Origin: an uncultured Bacteroidales bacterium | GTDB taxonomy: Bacteria > Bacteroidota > Bacteroidia > Bacteroidales > Lentimicrobiaceae | Direction of reading: 5' to 3' | NCBI GenBank assembly: GCA_937864935.1 | Contig: CALMDN010000158.1 | Location: 1 to 5,648, forward strand | Length of the DNA: 5,648 bases | Shown here: in pieces, positions 1-5,215 of the stretch | Layout of the letters: each line of letters opens with the position of its first letter | Position numbering within the stretch: the first letter of the stretch is position 1 | Made by a program: the position numbers and the translations under genes | The notes under the pieces: model-generated | The model's input: the letters and a program-made list of their open reading frames with translations, nothing else | Databases searched by the model: none | What the model was told of the DNA's origin: nothing

Positions 1-1
1 T

Positions 2-379
2 GCCGGGTCAAGCATGGGCGGACTGATCTCCATGTATGCCATCTGTGAATATCCGGAGGTTTTCGGCGGAGCAGCCTGTCTGAGCACACACTGGCCGGGG
101 GTATTCTCAATGGATAACAACCCCTGTCCGGCAGCCTTTTTCAGATACCTGAAAAGCAACCTGCCTGATCCCCGGACACACCAACTCTACTTTGACTTCG
201 GTGACCAGACCCTGGATGCCCTTTATCCCCCCCTGCAGCAGGAAGCCGATGGCATCATGAAAGCAAAAGGTTATCAGCCTGACAACTGGATTACCCGTTT
301 CTTCCCGGGCGATGATCATTCTGAAAAGGCCTGGAAGCGAAGACTGGATGTTCCGCTGATGTTCCTGCTGGGTCTTTAG
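2..379 (+). CDS. Alpha/beta-hydrolase fold esterase (putative esterase / esterase D superfamily), C-terminal part
   Basis: This is the 3' part of a gene that begins before the window; the open frame runs from base 2 to the TAG at 377-379. It encodes an esterase of the putative-esterase (PF00756-like) alpha/beta-hydrolase group. The visible part starts at the nucleophile elbow, A-G-S-S-M-G-G, a GxSxG motif whose nucleophile Ser codon is at 11-13. A likely acid residue follows in YFDFGDQTLD (about 191-220), and the catalytic His is probably the one in GDDHSEKAW (codon 317-319). The spacing and the C-terminal ending (LDVPLMFLLGL) fit the end of the catalytic domain with nothing appended. The N-terminal half, including any signal peptide, is outside the window, so localisation and substrate cannot be judged. 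The ATG at 14 lies inside the nucleophile motif and is not the start. Family call firm, substrate unknown. Confidence 0.88.
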   Translation, partial: AGSSMGGLISMYAICEYPEVFGGAACLSTHWPGVFSMDNNPCPAAFFRYLKSNLPDPRTHQLYFDFGDQTLDALYPPLQQEADGIMKAKGYQPDNWITRFFPGDDHSEKAWKRRLDVPLMFLLGL

Positions 380-650
380 ATCTCTGTGTTTTCTGATTCC
401 CCATAAGGCATTCTTTCCAACGGCCTGGGTGTGATCATGGTAACCATCCTTTTTACCCTTCAGGATATAAGGTGGCTATGATCAAACTTAAGCCAGGAGA
501 AACCGGCCGGGAAAAGCACCAATCCTTTAAGCTTATTTAAGAAAATCTCATTCCCGGTTTTAGCAGCTTTGGGGAGGGTTTATTCAAAGAATCAGAAAAA
601 AATCATTATTGTCCGGTTAAAGTAAAAGAAACCTTGACACCAAAACCCCA

Positions 651-668
651 TCCCGATGGCTATAGGGA
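651..668. repeat. Degenerate TCCCGATAGCTATCGGGA-type palindrome
   Basis: The 18 bases TCCCGATGGCTATAGGGA form an imperfect palindrome: TCCC pairs with GGGA, with one mismatch (655/664) and one G-T pair (658/661) inside. From memory, the perfect form TCCCGATAGCTATCGGGA recurs in many Bacteroidota genomes; the link is recollection, not a search. It lies just before the tandem hairpin repeats and inside the 634-804 inverted repeat. Confidence 0.45.
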
Positions 669-674
669 CACCAA

Positions 675-753
675 CCTGTCTGCCTGAGCAGTCAGGCAGG
701 CCTGTCTGCCTGAGCAAACAGGCAGGCCTGTCTGCTTGACGCAGTCAGGCAGG
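675..753. repeat. Three tandem 26/26/27-nt hairpin repeats (CCTGTCTGCCTGA type)
   Basis: Three adjoining units, 675-700, 701-726 and 727-753, all begin CCTGTCTGC and end CAGGCAGG with no spacer. Each can fold: unit 1 pairs 680-687 with 692-699 (8 bp, loop GCAG); unit 2 pairs 706-712 with 719-725 (7 bp); unit 3 pairs 732-739 with 745-752 (8 bp with one G-U). Units 1 and 2 differ only in the loop-side bases. Because every unit carries the same arms, longer pairings between units are also possible. There are no unique spacers, so this is not a CRISPR array. Similar CCTGCCTG-rich palindromes are, as I recall, interspersed repeats in environmental Bacteroidota. Confidence 0.8.
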
Positions 754-945
754 AATTGCTCTGAATCAGATAAATAAGTTGGTGATTTCGTGTGTTGGTG
801 TCAAAAGAAGAAAGTAAGGTAGCTGTTTTGAACAATGGCTGTAATCCAGTATTATCAATCAGTTCAAAGGAACCAATTATTTTCCCCGCACACTGGTGAA
901 AAAAAATATTCTGACTCAAAAACAATTTCTGACAAACTGCGTTTT

Positions 946-965
946 AAGTGAACAATAATTCACTT
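946..965. promoter_or_regulatory. Probable TetR operator 1 (autoregulatory dyad)
   Basis: AAGTGAACAATAATTCACTT is a dyad with perfect 7-nt arms (946-952 and 959-965) around a 6-nt spacer, ending 2 nt before the TetR start codon. Size and placement match TetR-family operators, which commonly overlap the regulator's own promoter. A second copy with 16 of 20 identical positions precedes the next gene, which makes chance unlikely. Binding by the adjacent TetR protein is inferred. Confidence 0.65.
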
Positions 966-967
966 TT

Positions 968-1543
968 ATGTCAAAACCCAGGGACAATCAGAAACGTGAT
1001 GCAATTTTCAGGGCAACCCTTTCACTGGTGCTGCAGACCGGTTTTGCCGGTCTTCGCATGGCAGATGTTGCGAAAAAGGCAGGCGTTGCAACGGGTACTG
1101 TCTACAAGTATTTTCCTTCGAAAGAAAGCCTGATTGATGAATTGTTTCTGCATCAGAAAGAGATAAAAATCAAGGAGATGAGCGAGGGGTTTGTTGCCGG
1201 AGAGCCCTTTCACACCTCCTTCGGAAGGATGTGGATGAACTATTTCAAAGGCTGTATCCGGAATCCCGAAAGGATGATCTTTATTGAGCAATTCTATAAA
1301 TCACCTTTCATTTCTGACGAAACCAGATTCAAGGCTGAAGAAATGCTGAAGCCCCTGGAAAATCTGCTTCATTCAGCAGTCCAACAACAGATTATAATAG
1401 ATCTGCCTGTTCCGGTAATCCTCAGTCAGCTGATGGGTGCTGCCAATGAAATTGCCAAGTACCACATTGATTCCGGTATTCCGCCCGGTCCGGGACAACT
1501 TGAACTATACACAGAGATGGGCTGGAACAGCATCAGAAAATAA
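968..1543 (+). CDS. TetR/AcrR-family transcriptional regulator
   Basis: A 191-residue protein, the usual TetR-family length, likely a cytoplasmic dimeric repressor released by a small ligand. The N-terminal DNA-binding domain spans roughly residues 8-55. It shows the typical first helix (DAIFRATLSLVLQTGFAGLRM), the turn MADVAKKAGVATGTVYKYF with the recognition helix near 42-49, and the closing FPSKESLIDELF. The remainder (about 56-191) is the helical ligand-binding and dimer region, too divergent to predict a ligand. The ATG at 968 is chosen because the HTH domain begins right after it and a dyad ends 2 nt upstream. No Shine-Dalgarno is visible. The SDR gene follows 91 nt downstream on the same strand behind a second copy of the dyad, so the likely role is repression of itself and the SDR. 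The family is firm; the target is inferred from context. Confidence 0.93.
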   Translation: MSKPRDNQKRDAIFRATLSLVLQTGFAGLRMADVAKKAGVATGTVYKYFPSKESLIDELFLHQKEIKIKEMSEGFVAGEPFHTSFGRMWMNYFKGCIRNPERMIFIEQFYKSPFISDETRFKAEEMLKPLENLLHSAVQQQIIIDLPVPVILSQLMGAANEIAKYHIDSGIPPGPGQLELYTEMGWNSIRK

Positions 1544-1611
1544 ACCTCAGCAGCTTCACAGTTCATGAAACAGCTCATTTCCGGGCACAAACAGAACTTT
1601 TTTTTAATAAA

Positions 1612-1631
1612 TAATGAACAAATATTCACTT
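1612..1631. promoter_or_regulatory. Probable TetR operator 2, upstream of the SDR gene
   Basis: TAATGAACAAATATTCACTT matches operator 1 at 16 of 20 positions. The right half-site TTCACTT is identical and the left half-site retains TGAA. It ends 3 nt before the ATG at 1635, almost the same geometry as operator 1 relative to the TetR start. It overlaps the alternative upstream ATG at 1614, which argues that codons 1614-1634 are not translated. An 8-T run (1598-1605) lies just upstream, with no strong hairpin. Confidence 0.62.
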
Positions 1632-1634
1632 AAA

Positions 1635-2450
1635 ATGAAAAAAACAGTGCTAATAACCGGCTCATCCAGTGGTATCGGAAGGGCTGCAGTCATTTATTTC
1701 GCCAACAACGGCTGGAATGTAGCCGCCACCATGCGTGATCCTTCCAGGGAGGCAGAACTTGCGAAAATCGGCGGAATCAGGCTCTACAGCCTCGATGTTA
1801 CTGACGGTAGCTCAGTATCAGAAGCTTTCAGTCAGGTCATCCGGGACTTCGGTAAGATTGATGTCGTGGTTAACAATGCCGGATATGGTGCCGATGGTGT
1901 TTTTGAGGCCATGGACGATGAATTCATCCGCAGACAACTCGAAACCAATGTAATGGGCCTGATGCGTGTTACCCGTGAAGCCATGAAACACATGCGACCC
2001 AACAGGTCCGGCACCATTGTGCAGATTGCCAGCGTCGGTGGCAGGGTCGCCTTCCCCCTGTTCAGTATTTACCACGCGTCAAAATGGGCTGTTGAGGGCT
2101 TCTCCGAATCGCTGCAATTCGCAGCAGAGCAATTCAACATCAGGGTAAAGATCATTGAACCGGGTGCCATTAAAACAGAGTTTTACGGCCGCAGCAGGGC
2201 ATTTGTCAAGCCATCCTTCACCGACGATTACAATGCCTTTACAGCAAAAGTTGAAAAACTGAACAAGACTGCCGGTGAAAAAGGAGCTCCGGCAGAAGCT
2301 GTTGCCAAAACCATTTACAAAGCTGCCACCGATCAAAGCAGAAAACTCCGCTATCCGGTGGCCTATCCGGCCAATATCCTGCTGCCCATGAAGCGGCTGA
2401 TGCCGGCATCCTGGTATTTTGCCTTCGTCAGAAAGAACTACGGAATCTGA
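1635..2450 (+). CDS. Classical short-chain dehydrogenase/reductase (SDR), 17-beta-HSD-like
   Basis: A 271-residue cytosolic NAD(P)(H)-dependent oxidoreductase of the classical SDR type. Visible motifs, numbered from the ATG at 1635: the cofactor glycine motif TGSSSGIG (8-15), Arg34 after the second strand (suggesting NADP(H)), LDV with Asp54 near the adenine, NNAG (80-83), the structural/catalytic Asn105 in TNVMG, catalytic Ser133 in IASVGG, YHASK with Tyr146 and Lys150, and EPG (175-177). All catalytic residues are present. The C-terminal part (about 185-271) resembles the 17-beta-hydroxysteroid-dehydrogenase-like subgroup, but the substrate is unknown. An in-frame ATG at 1614 would add seven residues (MNKYSLK). 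I prefer 1635 because MKKTVLITG is the normal SDR beginning and the operator-like dyad occupies 1612-1631. It is likely controlled by the upstream TetR regulator, and a hairpin terminator follows 20 nt after the stop. Confidence 0.93.
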   Translation: MKKTVLITGSSSGIGRAAVIYFANNGWNVAATMRDPSREAELAKIGGIRLYSLDVTDGSSVSEAFSQVIRDFGKIDVVVNNAGYGADGVFEAMDDEFIRRQLETNVMGLMRVTREAMKHMRPNRSGTIVQIASVGGRVAFPLFSIYHASKWAVEGFSESLQFAAEQFNIRVKIIEPGAIKTEFYGRSRAFVKPSFTDDYNAFTAKVEKLNKTAGEKGAPAEAVAKTIYKAATDQSRKLRYPVAYPANILLPMKRLMPASWYFAFVRKNYGI

Positions 2451-2470
2451 AACTCTTTTCATCGGTGTGT

Positions 2471-2513
2471 ATCCGGGACTGCCTGCAGGAGTTTTGCAGC
2501 AGGTCCCGGATTT
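2471..2513 (+). terminator. Hairpin terminator after the SDR gene
   Basis: ATCCGGGAC (2471-2479) pairs exactly with GTCCCGGAT (2503-2511). Above a small internal loop, CTGCA (2483-2487) pairs with TGCAG (2495-2499), closed by a 7-nt loop. The stem is GC-rich and is followed by an interrupted T-rich stretch (TTTGCTTTACCTTT). It starts 20 nt after the SDR stop, fitting an intrinsic terminator. The interrupted T-tract leaves efficiency uncertain. Confidence 0.75.
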
Positions 2514-2525
2514 GCTTTACCTTTG
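2493..2525 (+). promoter_or_regulatory. Bacteroidota-type promoter for the HAD-CAT-Nudix operon
   Basis: TACCTTTG at 2518-2525 matches the Bacteroidota -7 consensus TAnnTTTG exactly. TTTG at 2493-2496 can serve as the -33 element, with a 21-nt spacer to the -7 box, close to the usual spacing. Transcription would begin near 2530 and leave a leader of about 125 nt before the HAD start. The -33 element lies in the loop and right arm of the preceding terminator hairpin, so terminator and promoter share DNA. Confidence 0.6.
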
Positions 2526-2578
2526 CCAGCGATGGAAAATGGGTCAGTGGGCATTTACAGGGTCAGCACAACATGAGC

Positions 2579-2603
2579 CTGGGGTGCGGGATAAACACCC
2601 GGG
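2579..2603 (+). other. Small hairpin in the predicted HAD operon leader
   Basis: GGGTG (2582-2586) pairs with CACCC (2596-2600) around a 9-nt loop. Two further outer pairs (2579-2603 and the wobble 2580-2602) lie beyond one mismatch. It is weak and could be chance. It is the only local structure I see in the predicted leader between about 2530 and 2654, which matches no riboswitch class I recognise. Confidence 0.25.
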
Positions 2604-2654
2604 ATTACTGCGCTGATGTCTGCCCTTTCCGGAAACCAATAAAAAGTTCAGAAA

Positions 2655-3356
2655 ATGATCACCGTAATCGGATTCGATGCCGACGACACCCTTTGGGTAA
2701 ATGAGCCCAACTACCTGGAAGCTGAAAAGGCGCTTTGCCGGTTGCTTTCAGGGTGGAAACCGGAAGCGGAGGTTTCCGGAATTCTTTTCAGCACAGAAAT
2801 GGCGAACCTGGAGCTTTACGGTTATGGCGCCAAAAGCTTCGTCCTTTCGATGGTTGAAACCGCCCTCAACGTAAGCAATGACCGTGTTGATGCACAGACA
2901 ATCCGGGAGATCACCGGATTGGGAAAATCCCTCATCAACAGGGATGTGGTGCTGCTCGAAGGTGTTGAGGAGGCTTTGCAGCAGCTTTCTGCCAGGTACC
3001 GCCTCATTCTGGCTACCAAAGGCGATCTTGTTGACCAGGAAAGAAAACTCAGCAAGTCGGGACTTGAGAAATATTTCCATCACATAGAAATCATGCGTGA
3101 TAAAAAGGAGGCCAACTACCGGCGCCTGCTCAGTCACCTCGACATCCCGGCCGCTGAATTTCTGATGGTCGGAAATTCAGTAAAATCAGATATACTTCCC
3201 GTCCTCAGCCTGGGCGGACACGCCGTACATATACCCTTTCATACCACCTGGCAGCATGAGCAAACGGATCATCTGCCTGATCATCCGCTTTTTACTGAAC
3301 TCAGCACCATTGACCAGCTTCCTCAATTTATCGCTTCCTATGAAATCAATCATTGA
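2655..3356 (+). CDS. HAD-superfamily hydrolase (phosphatase, YjjG/phosphoglycolate-phosphatase-like)
   Basis: A 233-residue cytosolic phosphatase of the haloacid dehalogenase superfamily, which forms an aspartyl-phosphate intermediate and needs magnesium. Motif I is GFDADDTLW, with nucleophile Asp8 and acid/base Asp10. Residues of about 15-95 form a helical cap as in subclass C1. Motif II is Thr121 in LILATKGD, motif III is Lys150 in RDKKEANYRRLL, and motif IV is MVGNSVKSDI with Asp179 as metal ligand. All four motifs are intact. The ATG at 2655 follows an A-rich stretch (AAAAAGTTCAGAA) and places motif I at the expected position. The gene is first in an overlapping trio; its last 17 nt overlap the CAT-fold gene in another frame. 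Substrate cannot be told from the sequence; a nucleotide or sugar phosphate is possible. Confidence 0.9.
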   Translation: MITVIGFDADDTLWVNEPNYLEAEKALCRLLSGWKPEAEVSGILFSTEMANLELYGYGAKSFVLSMVETALNVSNDRVDAQTIREITGLGKSLINRDVVLLEGVEEALQQLSARYRLILATKGDLVDQERKLSKSGLEKYFHHIEIMRDKKEANYRRLLSHLDIPAAEFLMVGNSVKSDILPVLSLGGHAVHIPFHTTWQHEQTDHLPDHPLFTELSTIDQLPQFIASYEINH

Positions 3357-3981
3357 CCTGGATACCTGGAAAAGAAAAGAGCACTTTGATTTTTTCAAAG
3401 GGTTTGATGAGCCGTTTTTCGGCATCGTTACCGAAGCCGATTGCACTGAAGCCCTGGAACAATGCAGGGCCGGTAAGGTACCTTTCTTTCATTTCTATTT
3501 ATTTCAGGCGCTGAAAGCGGCCAACCAGACCGAAGAATTCAGGTACCGGATTGAGGATGGGGTGCCGGTCTGTTACAACGAAGTTCACGCTGCTTCAACC
3601 ATTGGCAGGCCCGATCAGACCTTTGCGTTTTCGTTCATTGCCCATTCCGCTTCCTTTGAGGTGTTCAGTGCAGAAACTGCCAGAGAAACGGCTGCTGTTC
3701 TCAGTTCTTCCGGTCTTCGCCAGAACGAACAGACCCGGCGCACCGATGTCATCCATTTCTCATCCATTCCCTGGATCAGTTTCAGCGGCCTTACCCATCC
3801 CCGGCATTTCACTTATCGCGACAGCGTGCCAAAAATTACCTTTGGCAGGTTTCACGAATCGGGTGGCCGAATGATGCTTCCTGTTGCCATCCATGCCCAC
3901 CACGGCCTGATGGATGCGGTACATGTGGCCGCGTTTATGAAGCGGTTCTCCGATGGTCTTCTTCATCCGGATTTCAGCTGA
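3340..3981 (+). CDS. Chloramphenicol acetyltransferase-fold acyltransferase (CatA family)
   Basis: A 213-residue protein, the normal length for trimeric type A chloramphenicol acetyltransferases, which use acetyl-CoA to acylate a hydroxyl. The N-terminal signature IDLDTWKRKEHFDFF (5-19) is characteristic. Further family landmarks are VPFFHFYLFQALKAAN (47-62), FSSIPWISFSG (140-150) and the active-site block AIHAHHGLMDAVHVAAFM (183-200), with catalytic His188 and the structural Asp192 of HxxxD. In this block Ala193 replaces the usual Gly of HHxxxDG. By eye, Gly150 stands where type I/III enzymes carry a transition-state Ser. The start at 3340 is chosen because MKSIIDLDTW is the family beginning; an upstream in-frame ATG at 3256 would add 28 residues read through HAD coding sequence. 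It overlaps HAD by 17 nt and shares the A of its TGA with the Nudix start. Whether it acts on chloramphenicol is doubtful; chromosomal homologues often have unknown acceptors. Confidence 0.88.
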   Translation: MKSIIDLDTWKRKEHFDFFKGFDEPFFGIVTEADCTEALEQCRAGKVPFFHFYLFQALKAANQTEEFRYRIEDGVPVCYNEVHAASTIGRPDQTFAFSFIAHSASFEVFSAETARETAAVLSSSGLRQNEQTRRTDVIHFSSIPWISFSGLTHPRHFTYRDSVPKITFGRFHESGGRMMLPVAIHAHHGLMDAVHVAAFMKRFSDGLLHPDFS

Positions 3982-4421
3982 TGGGAACTGTGAACAAAGC
4001 CAGCGTAACCCTCACCGGAGTGCCGGAGACCGGCAGCAGGGCCGTGTACGTGGTGATCGGCGCCAGGTACCGGAATCAGTGGATATTTGTACGACACCGC
4101 GAACGCAGCACCTGGGAAATCCCGGGCGGTCATATTGAAGATGGGGAAAACCCGGAAGCCGCCGCTGCCCGGGAGCTCTTTGAGGAAACCGGTGCCCTGG
4201 ATTTCTCGCTCAAATGCATCGGACCTTACAAGGTTGAAACAGCCGTGACAACCGGCTACGGCTACCTTTTTCTGGCTGACATCACCAGCCTTGGTCCACT
4301 ACCTGAATCAGAAATCGCTGATATACAGCTCAGTACCTTTTTACCGGAAAACCTGACCTACCCGGGGATACAGCCGGCTTTGTTTGCATTTGTCTGCGAA
4401 AATCTTGAGTCCAGTCTGTAA
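3981..4421 (+). CDS. Nudix hydrolase
   Basis: A 146-residue protein that cleaves a nucleoside diphosphate linked to another moiety (NDP-X or dNTP type), using divalent metal bound by the Nudix helix. The Nudix box is complete at residues 50-72: Gly50, HIEDG, Glu56, seven residues, Arg64-Glu65-Leu66, Glu68-Glu69, Gly71 and a small hydrophobic residue. It is preceded by the typical strand WIFVRHRERSTWEIPGG. Only one compact domain is present. The start codon overlaps the preceding CAT-fold stop as TGATG (3979-3983), a classic arrangement for translational coupling, so the two are surely co-expressed. The substrate (for example an oxidised nucleotide or an ADP-linked metabolite) is not deducible. 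There is no convincing terminator, only a T-run just after the stop. Confidence 0.93.
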   Translation: MGTVNKASVTLTGVPETGSRAVYVVIGARYRNQWIFVRHRERSTWEIPGGHIEDGENPEAAAARELFEETGALDFSLKCIGPYKVETAVTTGYGYLFLADITSLGPLPESEIADIQLSTFLPENLTYPGIQPALFAFVCENLESSL

Positions 4422-4494
4422 ACAGGTTTTTTGACTTTTCGGAACAGGCTCAATCTTTAACGGGAAATCAGCTGAATAACTGATGTATAAGGTT
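4422..4494. other. Convergent intergenic gap, possible weak bidirectional terminator
   Basis: This is the space between the convergent Nudix and rluE-like stops. It contains a T-run directly after the Nudix stop (TTTTTTGACTTTT, about 4427-4439). It also has a short dyad, ATCAG/CTGAT, with an 8-nt loop (near 4467-4484). Neither is a strong intrinsic terminator, so transcripts from both sides may overlap here. Confidence 0.35.
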
Positions 4495-5064
4495 TCAGGG
4501 CACAAAAGGTCCGGTTTCGCGCACCTCCCCCGGCTTAAGGTCACCGAGTTCCAGGTCTCCTATCCTTACCCTGAACAGCCGGAGAGTAGGAAACCCTACG
4601 GCGGCAGTCATTTTCCTGATCTGCCGGTTCTTTCCTTCTGAAAGCGTGATCGAAATCCAGGTGGTGGGGCCATGCCGGTCGTCGCGGATCTTTCTGGTGC
4701 GGGGCGCAAATCCGGGATCTGACTGTAATATCTCAACTTTGCAGGGCCGTGTCCGGTATTTTACCCCTCGTATGCCGATATCGACGCCCTGTTTCAACAG
4801 TTCCACCGCCTCTGCTGTGATCCGTCCGTCAACCTGGGCATAATATTCCTTTTCGAGACTTTTTGCCCTCACCCTCTCGCTCTGCACCCCGTCGGTCGTC
4901 AGCAGCAGCAGGCCCTCGCTGTCTTCATCCAGCCTGCCGATCGGCATGGTGCCTTCCGGAAAAGCATACAGTACACCCAGCACCTGTTTCCAGTCGTGCT
5001 CGCTCACGAACTGACTCAGGATGCCATATGGCTTGTGAAGCATAAAATGGCGGTGCTGTTCCAT
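4495..5064 (-). CDS. rluE: 23S rRNA pseudouridine synthase, RsuA/RluE family
   Basis: A 189-residue enzyme (from the ATG at 5064) that isomerises a uridine to pseudouridine in rRNA. It lacks an S4 domain and starts directly with the catalytic domain (HFMLHKPYGILSQF, 6-19), as in E. coli RluE, which modifies 23S rRNA U2457. Catalytic Asp46 lies in GRLDEDSEGLLLLT, the conserved Tyr in KEYYAQV (73-78), and the C-terminal LSEGKNRQIRKMTAAVGFPTLRLFRVRIGDLELGDLKPGEVRE block (about 141-183) is strongly RluE-like. An earlier in-frame ATG at 5073 adds three residues (MIF). I prefer 5064 because a -7 box ends only 2 nt before the 5073 ATG, so that codon would sit at or ahead of the transcription start. 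The gene is single, convergent with the Nudix operon and divergent from the glycosyltransferase. RluE versus the close relatives RluB/RluF/RsuA is judged by motif similarity only. Confidence 0.88.
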   Translation of the reverse strand: MEQHRHFMLHKPYGILSQFVSEHDWKQVLGVLYAFPEGTMPIGRLDEDSEGLLLLTTDGVQSERVRAKSLEKEYYAQVDGRITAEAVELLKQGVDIGIRGVKYRTRPCKVEILQSDPGFAPRTRKIRDDRHGPTTWISITLSEGKNRQIRKMTAAVGFPTLRLFRVRIGDLELGDLKPGEVRETGPFVP

Positions 5065-5075
5065 AAAAATCATGG

Positions 5076-5083
5076 CAAAGTTA
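5076..5083 (-). promoter_or_regulatory. Bacteroidota -7 promoter box for the rluE-like gene
   Basis: On the minus strand this reads TAACTTTG, an exact match to TAnnTTTG, followed by CC as is common in this phylum. No clear TTG -33 element is seen at 19-21 nt upstream (the closest is CTG). The box ends 2 nt from the ATG at 5073 and 11 nt from the ATG at 5064. It therefore implies a very short leader and supports the downstream start. Confidence 0.55.
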
Positions 5084-5198
5084 GCAACTTACCGGGGAAC
5101 AGCCTTTGTAAGGATGTTTATACATGCACCCTTTGTTTCCGTTTTGCATCATAAAGATTGCATTATGGAATTAAAACAGGGCCCTGCAACATCGTCAG

Positions 5199-5215
5199 TT
5201 TAGTTGAAAACTAAA
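5199..5215. promoter_or_regulatory. 7-nt dyad TTTAGTT/AACTAAA
   Basis: TTTAGTT (5199-5205) and AACTAAA (5209-5215) are exact inverted copies around GAA. The dyad is A/T-rich and small, compatible with a protein-binding site or a weak hairpin. It is too far (over 100 nt) from the rluE-like promoter and too far from the glycosyltransferase start to assign a role. Confidence 0.25.

Larger units (their letters stand above)
634..804. repeat. 10-nt inverted repeat enclosing a repeat cluster
   Basis: TTGACACCAA at 634-643 is exactly complementary to TTGGTGTCAA at 795-804. A second, overlapping match pairs GACACCAAC (667-675) with GTTGGTGTC (794-802). The enclosed 150 nt hold the degenerate CCCGAT-type palindrome and the three tandem hairpin repeats. 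This could be a small composite non-autonomous element about 171 nt long, or simply intergenic repeats with a chance inverted pair. No convincing target-site duplication is visible: both flanks are A/G-rich but not identical. Confidence 0.4.
380..945. other. Gene-free intergenic region with palindromic repeats
   Basis: No credible gene is visible on either strand between the esterase and the TetR gene. The only open frames are short, or are antisense frames created by the repeat cluster. The left part (380-630) shows no clear terminator for the esterase and no TAnnTTTG box. The middle (634-804) is a cluster of inverted and tandem repeats annotated separately. The right part (about 805-945) is A/T-rich and contains two direct copies of TTCTGAC (909-915 and 927-933). 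The second copy gives CTGACA at 929-934, which loosely resembles a -35 box with AATAAT at 954-959 inside the operator (19-nt spacer). Since that is a proteobacterial-type pattern, I do not call it a promoter. Confidence 0.6.

Noticed and set aside
478..540. 20-codon frame beginning ATGATCAAACTTAAG
   Set aside because: Very short, no family resemblance and no promoter; indistinguishable from chance.
675..753. Three direct repeats considered as a small CRISPR array
   Set aside because: The units adjoin with no unique spacers and no cas gene is nearby; they are tandem palindromes.
692..925. 77-codon minus-strand open frame across the repeat cluster
   Set aside because: Its C-terminal end is encoded by the hairpin repeats, there is no recognisable domain, and nothing resembling a promoter or leader precedes it.
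1559..1605. Possible terminator between the TetR and SDR genes
   Set aside because: There is an 8-T run, but the only pairing arms (AGTTC/GAACT) are 5 nt with a loop of about 30 nt, too weak to call.
2079..2462. 127-codon minus-strand frame opposite the SDR gene, and similar antisense frames opposite the other genes
   Set aside because: They mirror well-recognised coding sequences on the opposite strand and show no protein-family motifs.
3256..3339. Upstream ATG extension of the CAT-fold gene
   Set aside because: It would add 28 residues read through the HAD coding region, ahead of the normal family N-terminus (MKSIIDLDTW).
3837..3844. TACCTTTG, a -7-like box inside the CAT-fold gene upstream of the Nudix gene
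   Set aside because: It encodes conserved-looking residues (ITFG), no -33 TTG lies at the right distance, and the Nudix start is already coupled by overlap to the upstream gene.
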